This document shows positions 34,082 to 45,336 of a stretch of DNA of 64,000 nt, piece after piece. The notes beneath the pieces are model-generated. The model worked only from the letters and a program-made list of their open reading frames with translations. It ran no database searches and was not told the origin of the DNA. The DNA is from Lytechinus variegatus. Its lineage: Eukaryota > Echinodermata > Echinoidea > Temnopleuroida > Toxopneustidae. Made by a program: the position numbers and the translations under genes. The stretch is taken from assembly GCF_018143015.1 (NCBI RefSeq), contig NC_054742.1, positions 54,507,195-54,571,194 on the forward strand. The letters are read 5' to 3'. Every line of letters starts with the position of its first letter. Positions within the stretch are counted from its first letter, which is position 1.

Positions 34082-37000
34082 TTATTGACCCTGTTGACTC
34101 GAGCGTCTGTTATACTGCTGCACATATTGATAATTCCTGGTAATGACGTATAGGTAGATCATGTTGAAGATGATGACACCGGCCAGGAGCAAAAAGTAAT
34201 ATTCCAGATGACCTTTGTTGATATCGTTAGGAATCCATTCATCCCCTGCGTAGAAAAAATGAAGAAGTTTGTTTTAAAAAAGAACACACGGAGTATTCAT
34301 ATTTTTAATGATTGTTTATCTTTATTTCTGCGTTTAAATAATACAATGCATGATTTAATATGAAATATACACAAATAATCCAAAATATATAGTATAGGGC
34401 CGTGTTTAAAATAGAAAAAAGGCGTGAAGTATGAACTTCCCGTTAAGAATTGTGCAATAATTACTGTAGTTACGATTAAAATTGATGGCGCCCTTTAAAA
34501 TAAGTCAAAGAAAGTTTTGCACCCGGAAAGATTCGACAAACATTTTTATTGGAATAGTTTGTAATGTTTAATGAAATGTGCGAGAAGCCTTTGATTAATC
34601 CCAAATTTATTATGGTAGCATTGAGATGAATATCTAATGTCGGTAGTAGCAGCGGATCCGGAATTTCATTAAAAAAAACAACAACCTTGGGTCCATGCAG
34701 GTAGGTCCGTACCCCCCATGCCCCCCTCAAAAACAGTAGTATACTTTGCAGACAGATGTTTACCTGCTGAAGCTGCGTTGACAATGATAACGAGTAAAGA
34801 TCCTACATAGCTGCCGATACCATTGTAAAAGAGGTATATTCCCGTGATGAATGCTTGCAGAGATTTTGGAGACTGGGAAAAGGCAAATTCTAGACCTGAA
34901 AATGACAAGGAATGAAGAGAAAATTTACAAACGTTAAAGCTCCACCAATGTGACGTGAGAATGGAAGAACCCAAACAGCAATGCAAACTTTCACAATTTT
35001 CTCTTAAAAGTTGAAAAGACATGCACAAATTTTTATCAACATTGCTTCATGCTTGGCCGTACAATGGATTATTTCCTAAAGAATGTTAATTTCTATTACA
35101 AATCGTTGATGCTGGTATGTAGTCCTACACAGGGGAAAGCTTACCCCCCCCCACAGCAATAAAATTTCATAAACAGTGAAATAAGAACTCTTGTCATCAT
35201 TCCAAGCAGCCGCCAAGCAGACACCGCTGACACGGCCATGAGAAGTGGGGGTGCAGCGGGGGGGGGGGGGGGTATTGAAGTCAAGCACCCTTCTAGAAAT
35301 TAGGTTGGTACGTTATAATGTAAAGATATATATATGACCCTTATTTCGGGGCCGAAACCGTGCACCTTTATTTCATTTCTACCAAATTCAACGTCATTTG
35401 GGGTGAACAACCCTCCCCCTCTTATTTTAATTTTGCTTGTCATTAAGAAACCAGCACCCCCTCTTCAAAAATCGTTCCCAGCCCTTACAAACATCAGATT
35501 AACCCTTTCAGCGACTCTTTTAACGAATTATCATCTTTTGAATTCGATTACCTGTGATGAGAACGAAGACGTCCGCGATACCGATGAATATGTATTCAGG
35601 GATTTGAGCGAGGATAGACAGAGATGAAGCGTGAAAAATGACTCCCGATATTTCCTGGTCAAAACCGCCTCCATTCCTGAGTTTGTATTTACGAATGACC
35701 TCCACCAGGGCTGCATAGAGGACGGATAAAAGCCCAGACACCAGACCGAATGCTACGATATAGGAAGAAAGATGCAAGAAACATCAAACAAACTTGTGAA
35801 ACTCTGCGTTAAGCTTAGAAAGTCTATTAATCTAAAAATTATTCACTTTCGTAGTTTGGATAACTTGTCACGTACAGATATAACTAAAATTTTTATATTT
35901 TTTCTTGTTGGTAAGTCTATAGAATAATTTTCCTAGCATGGAATATTATCAGGGTATGGTAAACGTGTAAAGTTTTCCAATGAGCGATCACTAATTCAAG
36001 GACCGAGGAACGAATTGGAAAGGGGGTTGACTGAACATGCATAAGATCACAATTTATATTGTTCATTTTTACGTGAATGGTATAAAATAGGTTTCTTAAT
36101 CATTAAAACTTTGAAAAAGTTCACCATAAACATTAGAAGTGTACAATTTTAATCCGGTTTCCCATAGAGTTAACACCATGGTCTAAGGCTTCAGAAACAG
36201 ACGGGCCTCTTGATTTATTTTGCCATACCTATTCGTTTGACCAGTGTGACTCTTACACCTCGAGATTCGAGGAAAGGGTAGACGAAGCGGTCGACAATCG
36301 GCACGGTGATGATGACGAAGAGAGGTACAAAGAGGGCCAGGAAGGCAACTGGTATACCATCTAGGTCCATCCGTTCTCCCTGAAGCAGATAGGTAGAAGA
36401 GTACTGCGGTGCGATAGGAGGTAAAAAGCGCGGGAAATATTACGATTCCTCACTCTAACAAGCTTGAGTACAATTTTGCCAAGTATTGGCTAATATTGAT
36501 TCTTGAAGTTGTACATTTTTTAATTTGTATTTCGACTCATGTTTTCTGAACTAGTGCCAAATGATCTATAAAAATACATAAATTTTTATTATTAAAATGT
36601 TTAGTGGGCTGTATGTCGACTCATTATGCCTGATAGGTTATTCTAATCGCAATATTTGAAATTTTATTGAATAGTATCGTTTTACCGAATTAATAAGCCT
36701 GCGTTTTCTGTGCGTTTTTTTTTATTCCATATAAAACATTTGAATTCATACGACTGAACAGAGTTTGGGAAAACACAACGTAAGGTAAAGAAGGTGGTTA
36801 CATATTAAGATTTAAAAAAAAAATCTGCGCATATTTTTAGGATTGAGCATGCATGTGCAGATGGATATTTATTCAAATCTTCCATCCTCTGACGTATGTC
36901 GTATTCTCGAAAGCTTCGTGATGTATATTTCAAAACAGATAAAACTTACATAATATCTAAAAATAACAATTAATGGTAGAAATTCCAATACTTCTCTTTA

Positions 37001-40000
37001 TAGACCCATGGTTAAAATGCATTATTTCTATCTTTTTATCTTTCTTCGTGTTTTCTGTTTTAAAAAGTACAGCGTTGCACCCAAATCAAGCCAAATTGGC
37101 TTCCATTGCACATGTTGCAAGGTAGCCCCGTGGAATATTATAAACATGATATATGAATAATACAACAAAACAACGATGAATAATAGATATAGATAGTGAT
37201 CTACATAGAAGATATCAAACATGATACTGTAACTATGACTATAGCAATGAAAATTATTCACCTGGAATCGAATAGTATTATAGAGAATGGCAACTGATAA
37301 AACAAGAAGGGTATTGAGCAGCCATTTTAATTCTTCCACAGATTCTGTTGAATAAGGCCCGCCATTTTCAATCTTAAGATCTTCCAGAAATCCATGTTGA
37401 ATCATTTCGATTCTATCAATATCGTTACCAGACGATCTCGACAACGATCCCCCGGTAGTATCGATTCGACGAAGCTGGGTTTGATTTTCATTCACCACGG
37501 TTAAGAGTGGAGTGGTCTCGGTGACAGGTTGGCCACTGCAACAACATGCTGAGGAACATAAGCAACTACAACATATTGTAGAGCATTTGCCGTGTCTCTC
37601 TGAATACATTGATGTTGCACTCTTTAGCATTCGGACGACTTGGAGCAATGCCTGGTGCCCTAAAAATATCGAAAATTAGTGAAAGAGAGAGAGGGGGAGG
37701 GGTAGAATAATAACCAAGAAAAACAATAATAAAACAAGAACACGAAAAGATATGGAGGGGAGAAGAAGAAGGAGGTGGAGGGAGAAGAAGAGAAAAGAAG
37801 AAGGAGAAGAAGAAAAAGAAGAAGTGCGAACAAAATAGTGTTCAGAAAATACAGAAATAATTTCTGTTATAACCTTTGTATTACCATCGCTTTCACTCAT
37901 AAATATTAAAAATGGACATTGTTAGATATATGCAAATGTTTATCATTATATTATTCATATCATTATGTTCACGAGTATACTGCCATTTACCTTGTGTCAT
38001 CATTATTATAACCATTGACTTAGAGTCCTGCTGACATGTTAGACACCATGCAGCGAACTCATTCAAGGACAAACTGAATACGTTTATATAAGTTTTTGAC
38101 AAACATGTTTTATTATTCTTTGTTCAAGTTCGAACCTGTAATGTATTGTTCTTCTACGTTCTATCTCTGATTTCGTCTGAAGTGTTTTGAACATCTAGAT
38201 AGAAAATTTACTTTCTAAATATCATGTTATTGTTTTATCATTATTATTATTCTCAATATGTAATTAATAAATAATTATTATCATCATCATTATCATTATT
38301 ATCAATATCATCATCATCATCATCATGAACACCATGTTCGCTAGTACTGCCACAATAAATTTTAGAGGCTTTTCATGATCATGACCATCGATTTAGAATT
38401 GCGTTGATAATTATGTCAGGGGGTCAGGCTTACCTTTCGGTTGTCTCATTTTGTACATATCTCGACCCGTAGCGAAGACCAAGATGCCGACGACGTTGAA
38501 ACAGAGAACAACGATGAAACCCAAGAAAAAAGAGACCTCTTCCTCGACGTATGAAAGCACTGAGTAGGTGAAGAGTGGAGCGATCTCGGAAATGAAATAC
38601 ACCCTACACTCGACATGAGAGCAAAATGTTTAAGAACAAATTACCTTGAGAATTAAAACATCTGATTAAATTTCAAATTCAAATTATTTCTACCAGAGAA
38701 GTTATTTAAAACAAAATAATAATATATACTGCAAAATTACATTCAATATAGTATACATGGGGGAAAATAATATTTTTCATGATAGAAATGTATGAGTATC
38801 CGTGAAAATGTTATTACGGATCTACTCAAAAGAAATGACAGAATATTTCTTTTTGAAAATTGAAACATAATGTTTAAAATGTAAAAACTGAGCAATTTCA
38901 TGATGTGATGAATCACATTCACTTATTAAAATACATTATGAAAGGACATAAACGGGAAATCGGGTTTGTGACGATCGTGTGCATTCGCGGAGCGGCGATG
39001 GAGCGAGTGTGGCCGCACCATTTCGAGAAAACCAGGGAGGCTATTCTAGCAATGGTGGGTTGAGGGAGAAGATTTAAATTAAAAAACGCACCCTTTTGGG
39101 ACAACCGGATATTTTTTTTCACGAGACGCTGTGTTTGGAAGTTTTCTTAAACAGTTTCTATGAAAATTATTCAAAAAAGATTATTAAAAAAACAATATGA
39201 TATTAAGGAGAAAAAAGACAGCCTGCAGTTTTTGTTCATTTTTAATAAAATTGAATAATCAATGAAGCTCATGATTCTAGAACCCTCCCATCAACAATTT
39301 CACAAAGCCATATAATAATCAAATTAAGAGAAGTAATGTGTATTTTTTTTATTCAGAATGAATTTGCATTTGCATAGAAGTACTATGATCAGGGAAGTGT
39401 TATTGGTATGATGAAGCAAAATGAAGTTAAACTATTTTCAACATTAGATAGAAATTTAAAAAGGGAGTACGCCGAACACGACGTTTATTATATTACCATT
39501 TCAAAACATTAGTTTATAACTCCGTATTCATTGATTTTTGAGAAAATTTGAATATGTAAGGTCAAGCAAATTTCGCACCATCTTTAAATAGTAAATAAAT
39601 GTAACACTTCAATGTTTTATACGAAAACTTATCGTACAACCATCCGATCCCTTCACGAATGAGAACCAAACTTTGCATAATTATTACAAGCTATATGCTT
39701 TTTCATAGGTTCCTCATATTTCACGTCATTCTAAAACGGTGAATGTAATTATTGTCATTATGTTCTTATTTGCTCAAGATGTATGTTTTTGTGGATGGTG
39801 AAACAATGACTTAAATAAAATAAAATCAATTATGCAATTTTTATTTGGAGGAATTTGGAGAAATAGAATGAAAATAATCGACAAGTTAACATAAACATAT
39901 AGGCCTAATGTTAATAAAATGACCAGGGGCGGATCCAAGATTTTCCCAGGGGCACATTTTGACAAATTTGACAAGCCCCCCCCCAAAAAAAAAAATCCTC

Positions 40001-41707
40001 ACTTGTGTATGACCGACGTATTCCCATTAATTATATTTGCTGTGACTCTCAAAGGGGGACACACTTGTGTATGAAGGACATACATATTTTCATCAGAAAT
40101 ATTGGCTATGACTTTTTCAAGGGGGAGGGGGGCTACAGATAGGATCTCCCCCCTGGATATGCCACTGAATATGAAAATACCCACCAATGGTAAGTGACCT
40201 GTATCGCTCTATTTCCATATTCTTCCACTTGTACACAGGCGAAGGGTCCACAGCATGCCTTGATGGGGGCGGTTCCAATATTCACAATGGTCAGAGTTAT
40301 GAGGAAGTATACCCTCTTGCTCCCCAGGTCGAACCCATAAGCTGCACCATAAACCAAGGGCCACTTGTACGCTATCAGAGGCAGCATAGTAGTACCTGTA
40401 CAACAGTATTGTAGATGATAATTCATAGCAAAACAAATCTGTGTAGATGGTCGTAGGCCTCTATAGATTATAGGACACCAGTCATTTCACCTCCGGTATT
40501 ACATGGGTATTATTCATAACAGCACATTTTGGATGTTTCTTTTACACCCTGGTGTCACTGTTTATTCTCTGGTTTGTAATATTAACCCGTCATTGTGTGG
40601 TCCTCGAGGAACATCAACTGGTGTATGTGGTGTCAGTTTTAAACACCTCAAGTTTTCACAGTGTCACGTGTTTGATAAAAACGACATAGGACGGATTGAT
40701 AGAAAGACTTATGGAAATCTCACTCAAATGATATACAATCACACAAGTGTAAAATGAGACTGAAAAGGGGTTAAAAGATACAAAACAAATGATGTGAGTA
40801 CGAAGCGCGACCTGAATTATTTTTTTTCTTAACATTCGGACCTGAAAACAGGACATTCTCCTTGCTTTCATTAGTTAACCTGTCAATTCGTCTCCATCCC
40901 TTGTTTCAATAAGTCTGTTGGCAAACAACACTCTCATAACAAAAAGGCAGTCAAACTGACTAGTTAATCTGGCCAGCTGGGAGCAACCGTTCTTCTGGTC
41001 ATGTCTATTTTCTAGTCATATTTTACTAGAACAGAGTTATTTCTGATTAGAATATACGTCAGAGATGTGACTAGACAAATCAGTTGCACCCAGCTGACTA
41101 TTGATTTAGTTCATTTGACTGAGTTAAAGGGAGCATATTATGAAATGTCGCCCCGAACCCTCAAAAGACGGGGGACGTGCCCCCTTCGATTAAGACCCAT
41201 GGTAATTGGTCATAATCATTATGATAACCATTTGCAGATCTGTGTACTCACCTATAAAGCAGATGAGTGAGCCCAGGTAGATAGCGTTATAGTTTCCAAG
41301 CCAAAAATCGGAGAGCCATCCTCCGAAAATGGTAAAGACGTAATTCGTCCCGGTGAAAACAAGACTATAGACCGCAGCGTCGGCGCTCGAGTAACCCAGA
41401 TCGTTCGTGCAAAATAGAACCAGATTTGTCACGATGCCATAGTAAATGATTTTCTCGGTGAAATACACGAAAGAAATGCACAAGACCAATATGATTTCCT
41501 TATACCATGGTCACATTTGTTCTACGGCGGCCGTACGGCGAGTCGAAAACAGCCGTTTTATCAATCATTTTGATTCAAACCACCTATATGTAGTTGGACA
41601 AAAAATGTTGAAACGGCTGTTTTCGACTCGCCGTACGGCCGCCGTAGAACAAATGTGACCATGGCATTAGAGGAGGGTTTCCCAACGGGCGCTTCTTGCT
41701 CTGGCAT
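34082..41707 (-). CDS. Proton-coupled oligopeptide transporter family (SLC15/PTR2-like), coding exon 1 interrupted by a MITE
   Basis: Eight coding exons: 41707-41252, 40395-40185, 38603-38434, 37659-37262, 36403-36229, 35752-35552, 34895-34764 and 34245-34082. All phases agree; without the MITE they give 579 residues, close to SLC15A4. Family marks are the PTR2 signature around GGWLSDFWLG (73-82), GPFACVQVEEYGN in exon 2, TYLLQGERMD in exon 5, the block RIAFGLVSG across exons 5-6, GLEFAFSQSPKS in exon 7 and NDINKGHLEYYF in exon 8. The TM1 ExxERFxYYG motif is altered to YxxEKIIYYG (26-35). The loop between the two transmembrane halves has eight Cys (249-264) and an acidic dileucine ETTPLL (271-276). 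The start at 41707 follows an in-frame stop and an acceptor 'tgcag' at 41766. The stop overlaps AATAAA. The MITE at 41503-41666 adds 167 bp, a stop and a frame change. Confidence 0.9.
35251..35273. repeat. G-run in a transporter intron
   Basis: About 14 consecutive G residues follow 'ggggtgcagc'. It is a likely site of length polymorphism or sequencing error. Confidence 0.7.
37685..37830. repeat. GA-rich purine tract
   Basis: Almost 150 bp of AGA/GAAG-rich sequence sits in the transporter intron just upstream of the 37659-37262 exon, so the transcribed strand is pyrimidine-rich there. Confidence 0.85.
39924..40167. mobile_element. hAT-like MITE 18 bp from a splice donor
   Basis: The left end CAGGGGCGGATCCAAG and right end 'ggatatgccactg' are the usual CAGNGGCGGATCC-type termini. 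The interior has two diverged copies of 'acttgtgtatgaNNgacNta'. It ends 18 bp from the end of transporter exon 40395-40185. Related text is at 53690-53830. Confidence 0.7.
40535..40667. mobile_element. GGTGTTA-type element fragment
   Basis: 'acaccctggtgtcactgttt', 'gtggtcctcgaggaacatca' and 'caagttttcacagtgtcac' match the second half of the element at 26700-26942. It is in intron 1 of the transporter. Confidence 0.7.
40931..41126. mobile_element. MITE, CACTC/GTCAAATTGACT family, diverged copy
   Basis: 'ggcagtcaaactgactagtt' and 'ttcatttgactgagtta' are inverted. 'ccagctgggagcaacc' and 'gttgcacccagctgact' pair inside. The well-preserved copy is at 45118-45336. It lies in intron 1 of the transporter. 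Confidence 0.8.
41503..41666. mobile_element. MITE, TACC(T/A)(C/T)GGTCACATTTG family, inserted in transporter coding exon 1
   Basis: Inverted ends are TACCATGGTCACATTTGTTC and GAACAAATGTGACCATGGCA. The target duplication TTA (TAA on the coding strand) lies at 41500-41502 and 41667-41669. Arms of about 60 bp match internally ('cggccgtacggcgagtcg'). The same family with the TAA duplication is at 24721, and with a decayed right flank at 53312. Confidence 0.95.
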
Positions 41708-42089
41708 GCTGTTTGGTCTTGGAGAGGCCTCAAGACTGGATAAATTTCAATTTTTCGACATGTTACTGCACCGTATATACAGCAAAAGTAAGTGATCCTA
41801 CTATGATGACATTCCGACACTACCATCATTTAATGGCATGCCAGGGTCACTTTACCCATCCTACTACTTTATAAAATGTAGTGATAAAACTTTGTAAAAT
41901 ATCCCGGTAGTTCGTTTAATAGAATGGTAGACAATGTATACTGGATAGATCTCTCCGGTTATTCGAAACTTGGAGGCTGAAAAATGATGCAGCAAAATTT
42001 ATCAAACCAAATGGCAACGCTGAAATTACATTGAAGTCTGATATCAAAAAACAAAGTTATTGACTGTTAAGTTTAGGAACATTTTGTAA

Positions 42090-42600
42090 AATGTTCCTAA
42101 ATACTGCAGCTAGATTGGTAACCCTCACAAAGAAATTTGAATCACCCCTATTCTCTACTTCCTCCATTGGCTTCAGGTTCATAACAGAATTATTTTCAAG
42201 CTCCTTCTCCTTGTCTATAAAATCATCCATGGTCTCGCCCCATCCTACCTTCAAAATCTTATCTCTTTCTGTCCCTCATCCTCTGCAACTCAACGTCTCC
42301 GATCTTCTTCTACTGCTCACCTTCGACTATCTCTAGGACCCCGCACTTTTACCCGTTATGGCGATCGTGCCTTTTCTGCTCTTGCCCCTAAACTTTGGAA
42401 CAATCTCCCCATCTCCATCCGTAATGCATCCATTGTCGAATGTTTCAAAACACTCCTCAAATTATTACCTCATTAAGCAGTCCTCTTAATTCCATATCCT
42501 GTTCTCTCTCACTGTATTTTGCTACTTCTTTTTTCTCTTTCCAATGCGCTTAGAAACTGTTGTATTAAGCGCTATATAAATGTTAATTATTATTATTATA
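42090..42600 (+). pseudogene. 5'-truncated non-LTR retrotransposon (CR1/L2-like), 3' end
   Basis: Read with at least one frame change, it encodes NTAARLVT, then LLLVYKIIHGLAP-like text, then LRLSLGPRTFTRYGDRAF, and ends LWNNLPISIRNASIVECFKT before a stop near 42475. These are marks of the C terminus after the RT domain in CR1/L2-group LINEs. The 3' tail 'gcgctatataaatgttaatt' followed by ATT repeats is also typical. The exact clade is not certain. Confidence 0.8.
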
Positions 42601-42834
42601 AAAACAATTATGTGATATTCACGGCGTCATTTATATTCAATAGTTGTACTGTTGATACCATGTCATATCCCTACTTTAATTTTTCTGGTTTTATTACATG
42701 AAATCGAAACTATTTAATGTCTTCATACATGCATTGCATGGTGTCTTCCTTAAATTTGCAGCAATTTTTTCTTTATCTTAAAAATCTTAAAATAAGTTTT
42801 TGTCTCGCCTACATAGCAGAGCGAGACTATAGGC

Positions 42835-42993
42835 CAGGGTGTGAGAGTTCAGATATTTTTGTTTTGATTTTCAGCTGAATTTCAGCTTATAATTGGCTCT
42901 CCTCTAAGTATGGGAGCTCTTTCTATTTCAGACTTTTTCAATACTCTTCAGCCCTTTTTCAGATCTTTTCATTTGTGACCACTCACACCCCTG
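42835..42993. mobile_element. hAT-type MITE with exact 8-bp target duplication
   Basis: Ends are CAGGGTGTGAGAG and CACTCACACCCCTG. The octamer CTATAGGC lies at 42827-42834 and 42994-43001. Removing the element restores 'gagactataggcgccactt', the uninterrupted text seen at 16990. The 159-bp length matches no other element in the window. Confidence 0.95.
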
Positions 42994-43091
42994 CTATAGG
43001 CGCCACTTTTCCGGCGGCGATGGCGGCAGCGTCGTTAACATTGAAATCTTAACCAAAGATAACTTTATGATATGTCGTCATAACTTAAAAA

Positions 43092-43186
43092 GTAAAAAAA
43101 AAAATCAGCACTCGTAGTGCTGTCACTATACAAGCACTGTAAGTGCTAAATTAGCACTTCATTTTTTTTACAGTGTCACTTTAAAA
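43092..43186. mobile_element. Small TIR element, 'AGCACT' family
   Basis: About 95 bp bounded by 'gtaaaaaaaa...atcagcac' and 'gcacttcattttttttac'. Internal 'cactcgtagtgctg' and 'agcactgtaagtgct' form further small palindromes. Confidence 0.6.
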
Positions 43187-43400
43187 TTTTATGGATCTAG
43201 TTCATGAAACATCTTGTGTGCGTTTCTGGTCACATGACCAATTAAGGTCAAAGGTCATTTAAAAGTTCAATGAACTTTGGCTGTATTGGTGGTATTTGCT
43301 GACTTGGCATCATAACTTTGAAAGTTTATGGATCTACACATGCAGTTCATGAAACATAGACATAAGGGTTATCAAGTATGTTTTGCACACGTCTTATGGG

Positions 43401-43645
43401 GTGTTGCAAGAAATTTGCGATCAATTGCAAGTCTATTTTTTGTCCCTAAATCAATCAATGATTATCTGCATGACATATGACATATGTCATGCAGATGATT
43501 GCAAATTAGTGATTGATTGCTAATCAGCTCCTTGAAACAAGAAGTTTAATCTGATTTGCTATAGCTAAGGTTGATCTGTCAGTTGTAAAATTGCGACAGA
43601 ATATTTGCAATTGATCGCAAATATTTTCTTGCAACACCCCCTTAG
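43401..43645. mobile_element. MITE, 'TTGCAA' family, well-preserved copy
   Basis: Ends are 'gggtgttgcaagaaatttgc' and 'atattttcttgcaacacccc'. The centre holds a strong palindrome around 43451-43495 ('tgcatgacatatg' / 'catatgtcatgca'). Confidence 0.88.
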
Positions 43646-43720
43646 AATACACACAGAAAAACTTTGGTATTAATCGGTGTACATATAGAGGACCACACCA
43701 ATATTTTACAACGGTGTTAC

Positions 43721-44835
43721 TTCCAAAAGTAAAGTAGAACTGATTGAATTGTTCAAATATGCTACCAAGCAGACCCATTTCCTATTCAATGGTGAAATGT
43801 ATGACCAGGTTGATGGAGTTGCTATGGGCTCTCCTCTTGCCCCTACACTGGCAAACCTATTTATGGGTCATCATGAAAAGAAATGGTTGGAAGAGTTTGA
43901 AGGACCCAATGTTCCATTCTATCGTAGATATGTAGACGATGTGTTTTGTATTTTTAACAATGAAGATGAGGTTCAAACCTTTCATGACTATTTGAACTCC
44001 AGGCATCCCAATATAAATTTCACTGTTGAAAAGGAAGAACGTGGACAGTTGCCCTTTTTAGATATTTTAATCAACAATAGCACAGATGTTTATACTACTT
44101 CAGTCTTTCATAAGAAGAATTACACTGGGTTGTATACAAATTTTCTTAGCTTCACTTGTTACAAATACAAAACTGGATTGATTAGAACATTGATAGATAG
44201 GGCTTACAAAATTTGCAGTCACTCTCATCTCTTTGATACTTGTATCGAGAATTTGAAAGAAGTGTTGAGCAGAAACATGTACCCAGGTTGGTTAATCGAA
44301 AGGTCATTGAACCAATACATTCAAAACATCCAAAACCCAAACAATGGTCAGGAGAAAAAGACTACAAGATTTTTTAAGTTACCATACATTGGTAAAGCAT
44401 CAAAGGAACTTGAAAAGAGAATCAACATTATGGTTAAACAATATTGCCAAGATCTTCATATTACTCTTTCTTTCTCATCTTTCAAGCTCAGTTCTTTACT
44501 TTCTGTGAAAGACTCCATTCCCCAGGAGCTCCGTGCTCGTGTCATATATCAATTTACATGTGCGAGATGTAAAGCTCGCTATATTGGTCAAACCCAAGCG
44601 TCATTATAAGACACGAGTACAGGAGCATCTGGGGAAGGACAAAAACTCCCATGTCTGGAGACACTTGCAATCGTCACCCCAGTGCTTGTTAGAATGCAAT
44701 ACCCACTGTTTCAAGATTCTCGATACTGCTCAAACAGATTTTCAACTAAAAATAAAAGAAGGGCTTTTCATCAAATGGAAACAACCTCAACTAAACCAAC
44801 AGGTGTACAATTACCAAATAATGTTATCCATTTAA
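43721..44835 (+). pseudogene. Penelope-like RT with GIY-YIG endonuclease, frameshifted
   Basis: The frame from 43721 encodes an RT palm: DGVAMGSPLAPTLANLFMG, then FYRRYVDDVFCIF with the intact YVDD catalytic pair, then LPFLDILI. A linker follows, and from about 44540 a GIY-YIG-type domain begins (FTCARCKARYIGQT). Near 44594 one extra C in 'acccaag' shifts the frame, so the first frame stops at 44609. The second frame continues HYKTRVQEHLG, SHVWRHL and IKEGLFIKWKQP to a stop at 44835. The start, part of the fingers and any N-terminal extension are absent. It is not expected to be active. Confidence 0.92.
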
Positions 44836-44990
44836 TTTAAACCCACCCCTATCTGATAAATCCATAGACTTTGTAACTTTTTAACTTTTTACTTCATTCC
44901 ATTCAACAATTGCATTCCTTGTAATCCTGTGTAACTACATTCTTGAAATTTTTACTTGACATCTCAACTGTATAAATACCAATGACTCTG

Positions 44991-45049
44991 TTAATAATTT
45001 TCAGGCTGAGGATGAGGTGCGACACCTCGAAACATGTTCCGTTTATTAA
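44991..45049 (+). ncRNA. Hammerhead ribozyme-like motif in the Penelope-like tail
   Basis: Core-like CTGAGGA (45006-45012) is followed by T, a 6-bp stem GAGGTG/CACCTC with loop CGA, then GAAAC (45029-45033) and a very short stem III ending GTT. Before the core, TTAATAA (44991-44997) is complementary to TTATTAA (45043-45049), giving a distal stem I, with GG/CC next to the core. The T between core and stem II departs from the canonical CUGANGA arrangement. Minimal hammerheads in Penelope-like elements are established; activity of this copy is unproved. Confidence 0.55.
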
Positions 45050-45117
45050 AATGTTATGTTCTATTCTTTATTTTTGTCTACAACGGTGTTAAATTGACAG
45101 TGTTAGTTTAACACCTA

Positions 45118-45336
45118 CACTCTTAAAACAAATCAGTCAAATTGACTAGACCAGTAGTCAGCTGGGTGCAACTGATATGACAATCACTGATAATCACATT
45201 TCTGACGTATGTTCTAGTCAGAAATAACTATGTTCTAGTAAAATACGACTAGAAAATAGTCAAATATGACTAGAATAACAGTTGCACCCAGCTGACCCTA
45301 TTAACGAGTCATTTTGACTGATTTGTTTTTAGAGTG
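45118..45336. mobile_element. TIR element, CACTC/GTCAAATTGACT family
   Basis: Inverted ends of about 30 bp begin CACTCTTAAAACAAATCAGT and, on the other side, CACTCTAAAAACAAATCAGT. They are flanked by TA on both sides. It is inserted in the right half of the GGTGTTA-type element. Confidence 0.92.

Larger units (their letters stand above)
43720..45078 (+). mobile_element. Penelope-like retroelement, 5'-truncated, 13-bp target duplication
   Basis: TACAACGGTGTTA is present at 43707-43719 and again at 45079-45091. The first bases already encode the middle of an RT domain, so the 5' part is missing. After the coding region come about 240 bp of tail with a hammerhead-like motif. RT plus GIY-YIG in one frame is diagnostic of EN+ Penelope-like elements. 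Confidence 0.9.

Noticed and set aside
43749..44609. Cellular telomerase or group II intron reverse transcriptase
   Set aside because: The linked GIY-YIG domain, target duplication and tail structure fit a Penelope-like element.
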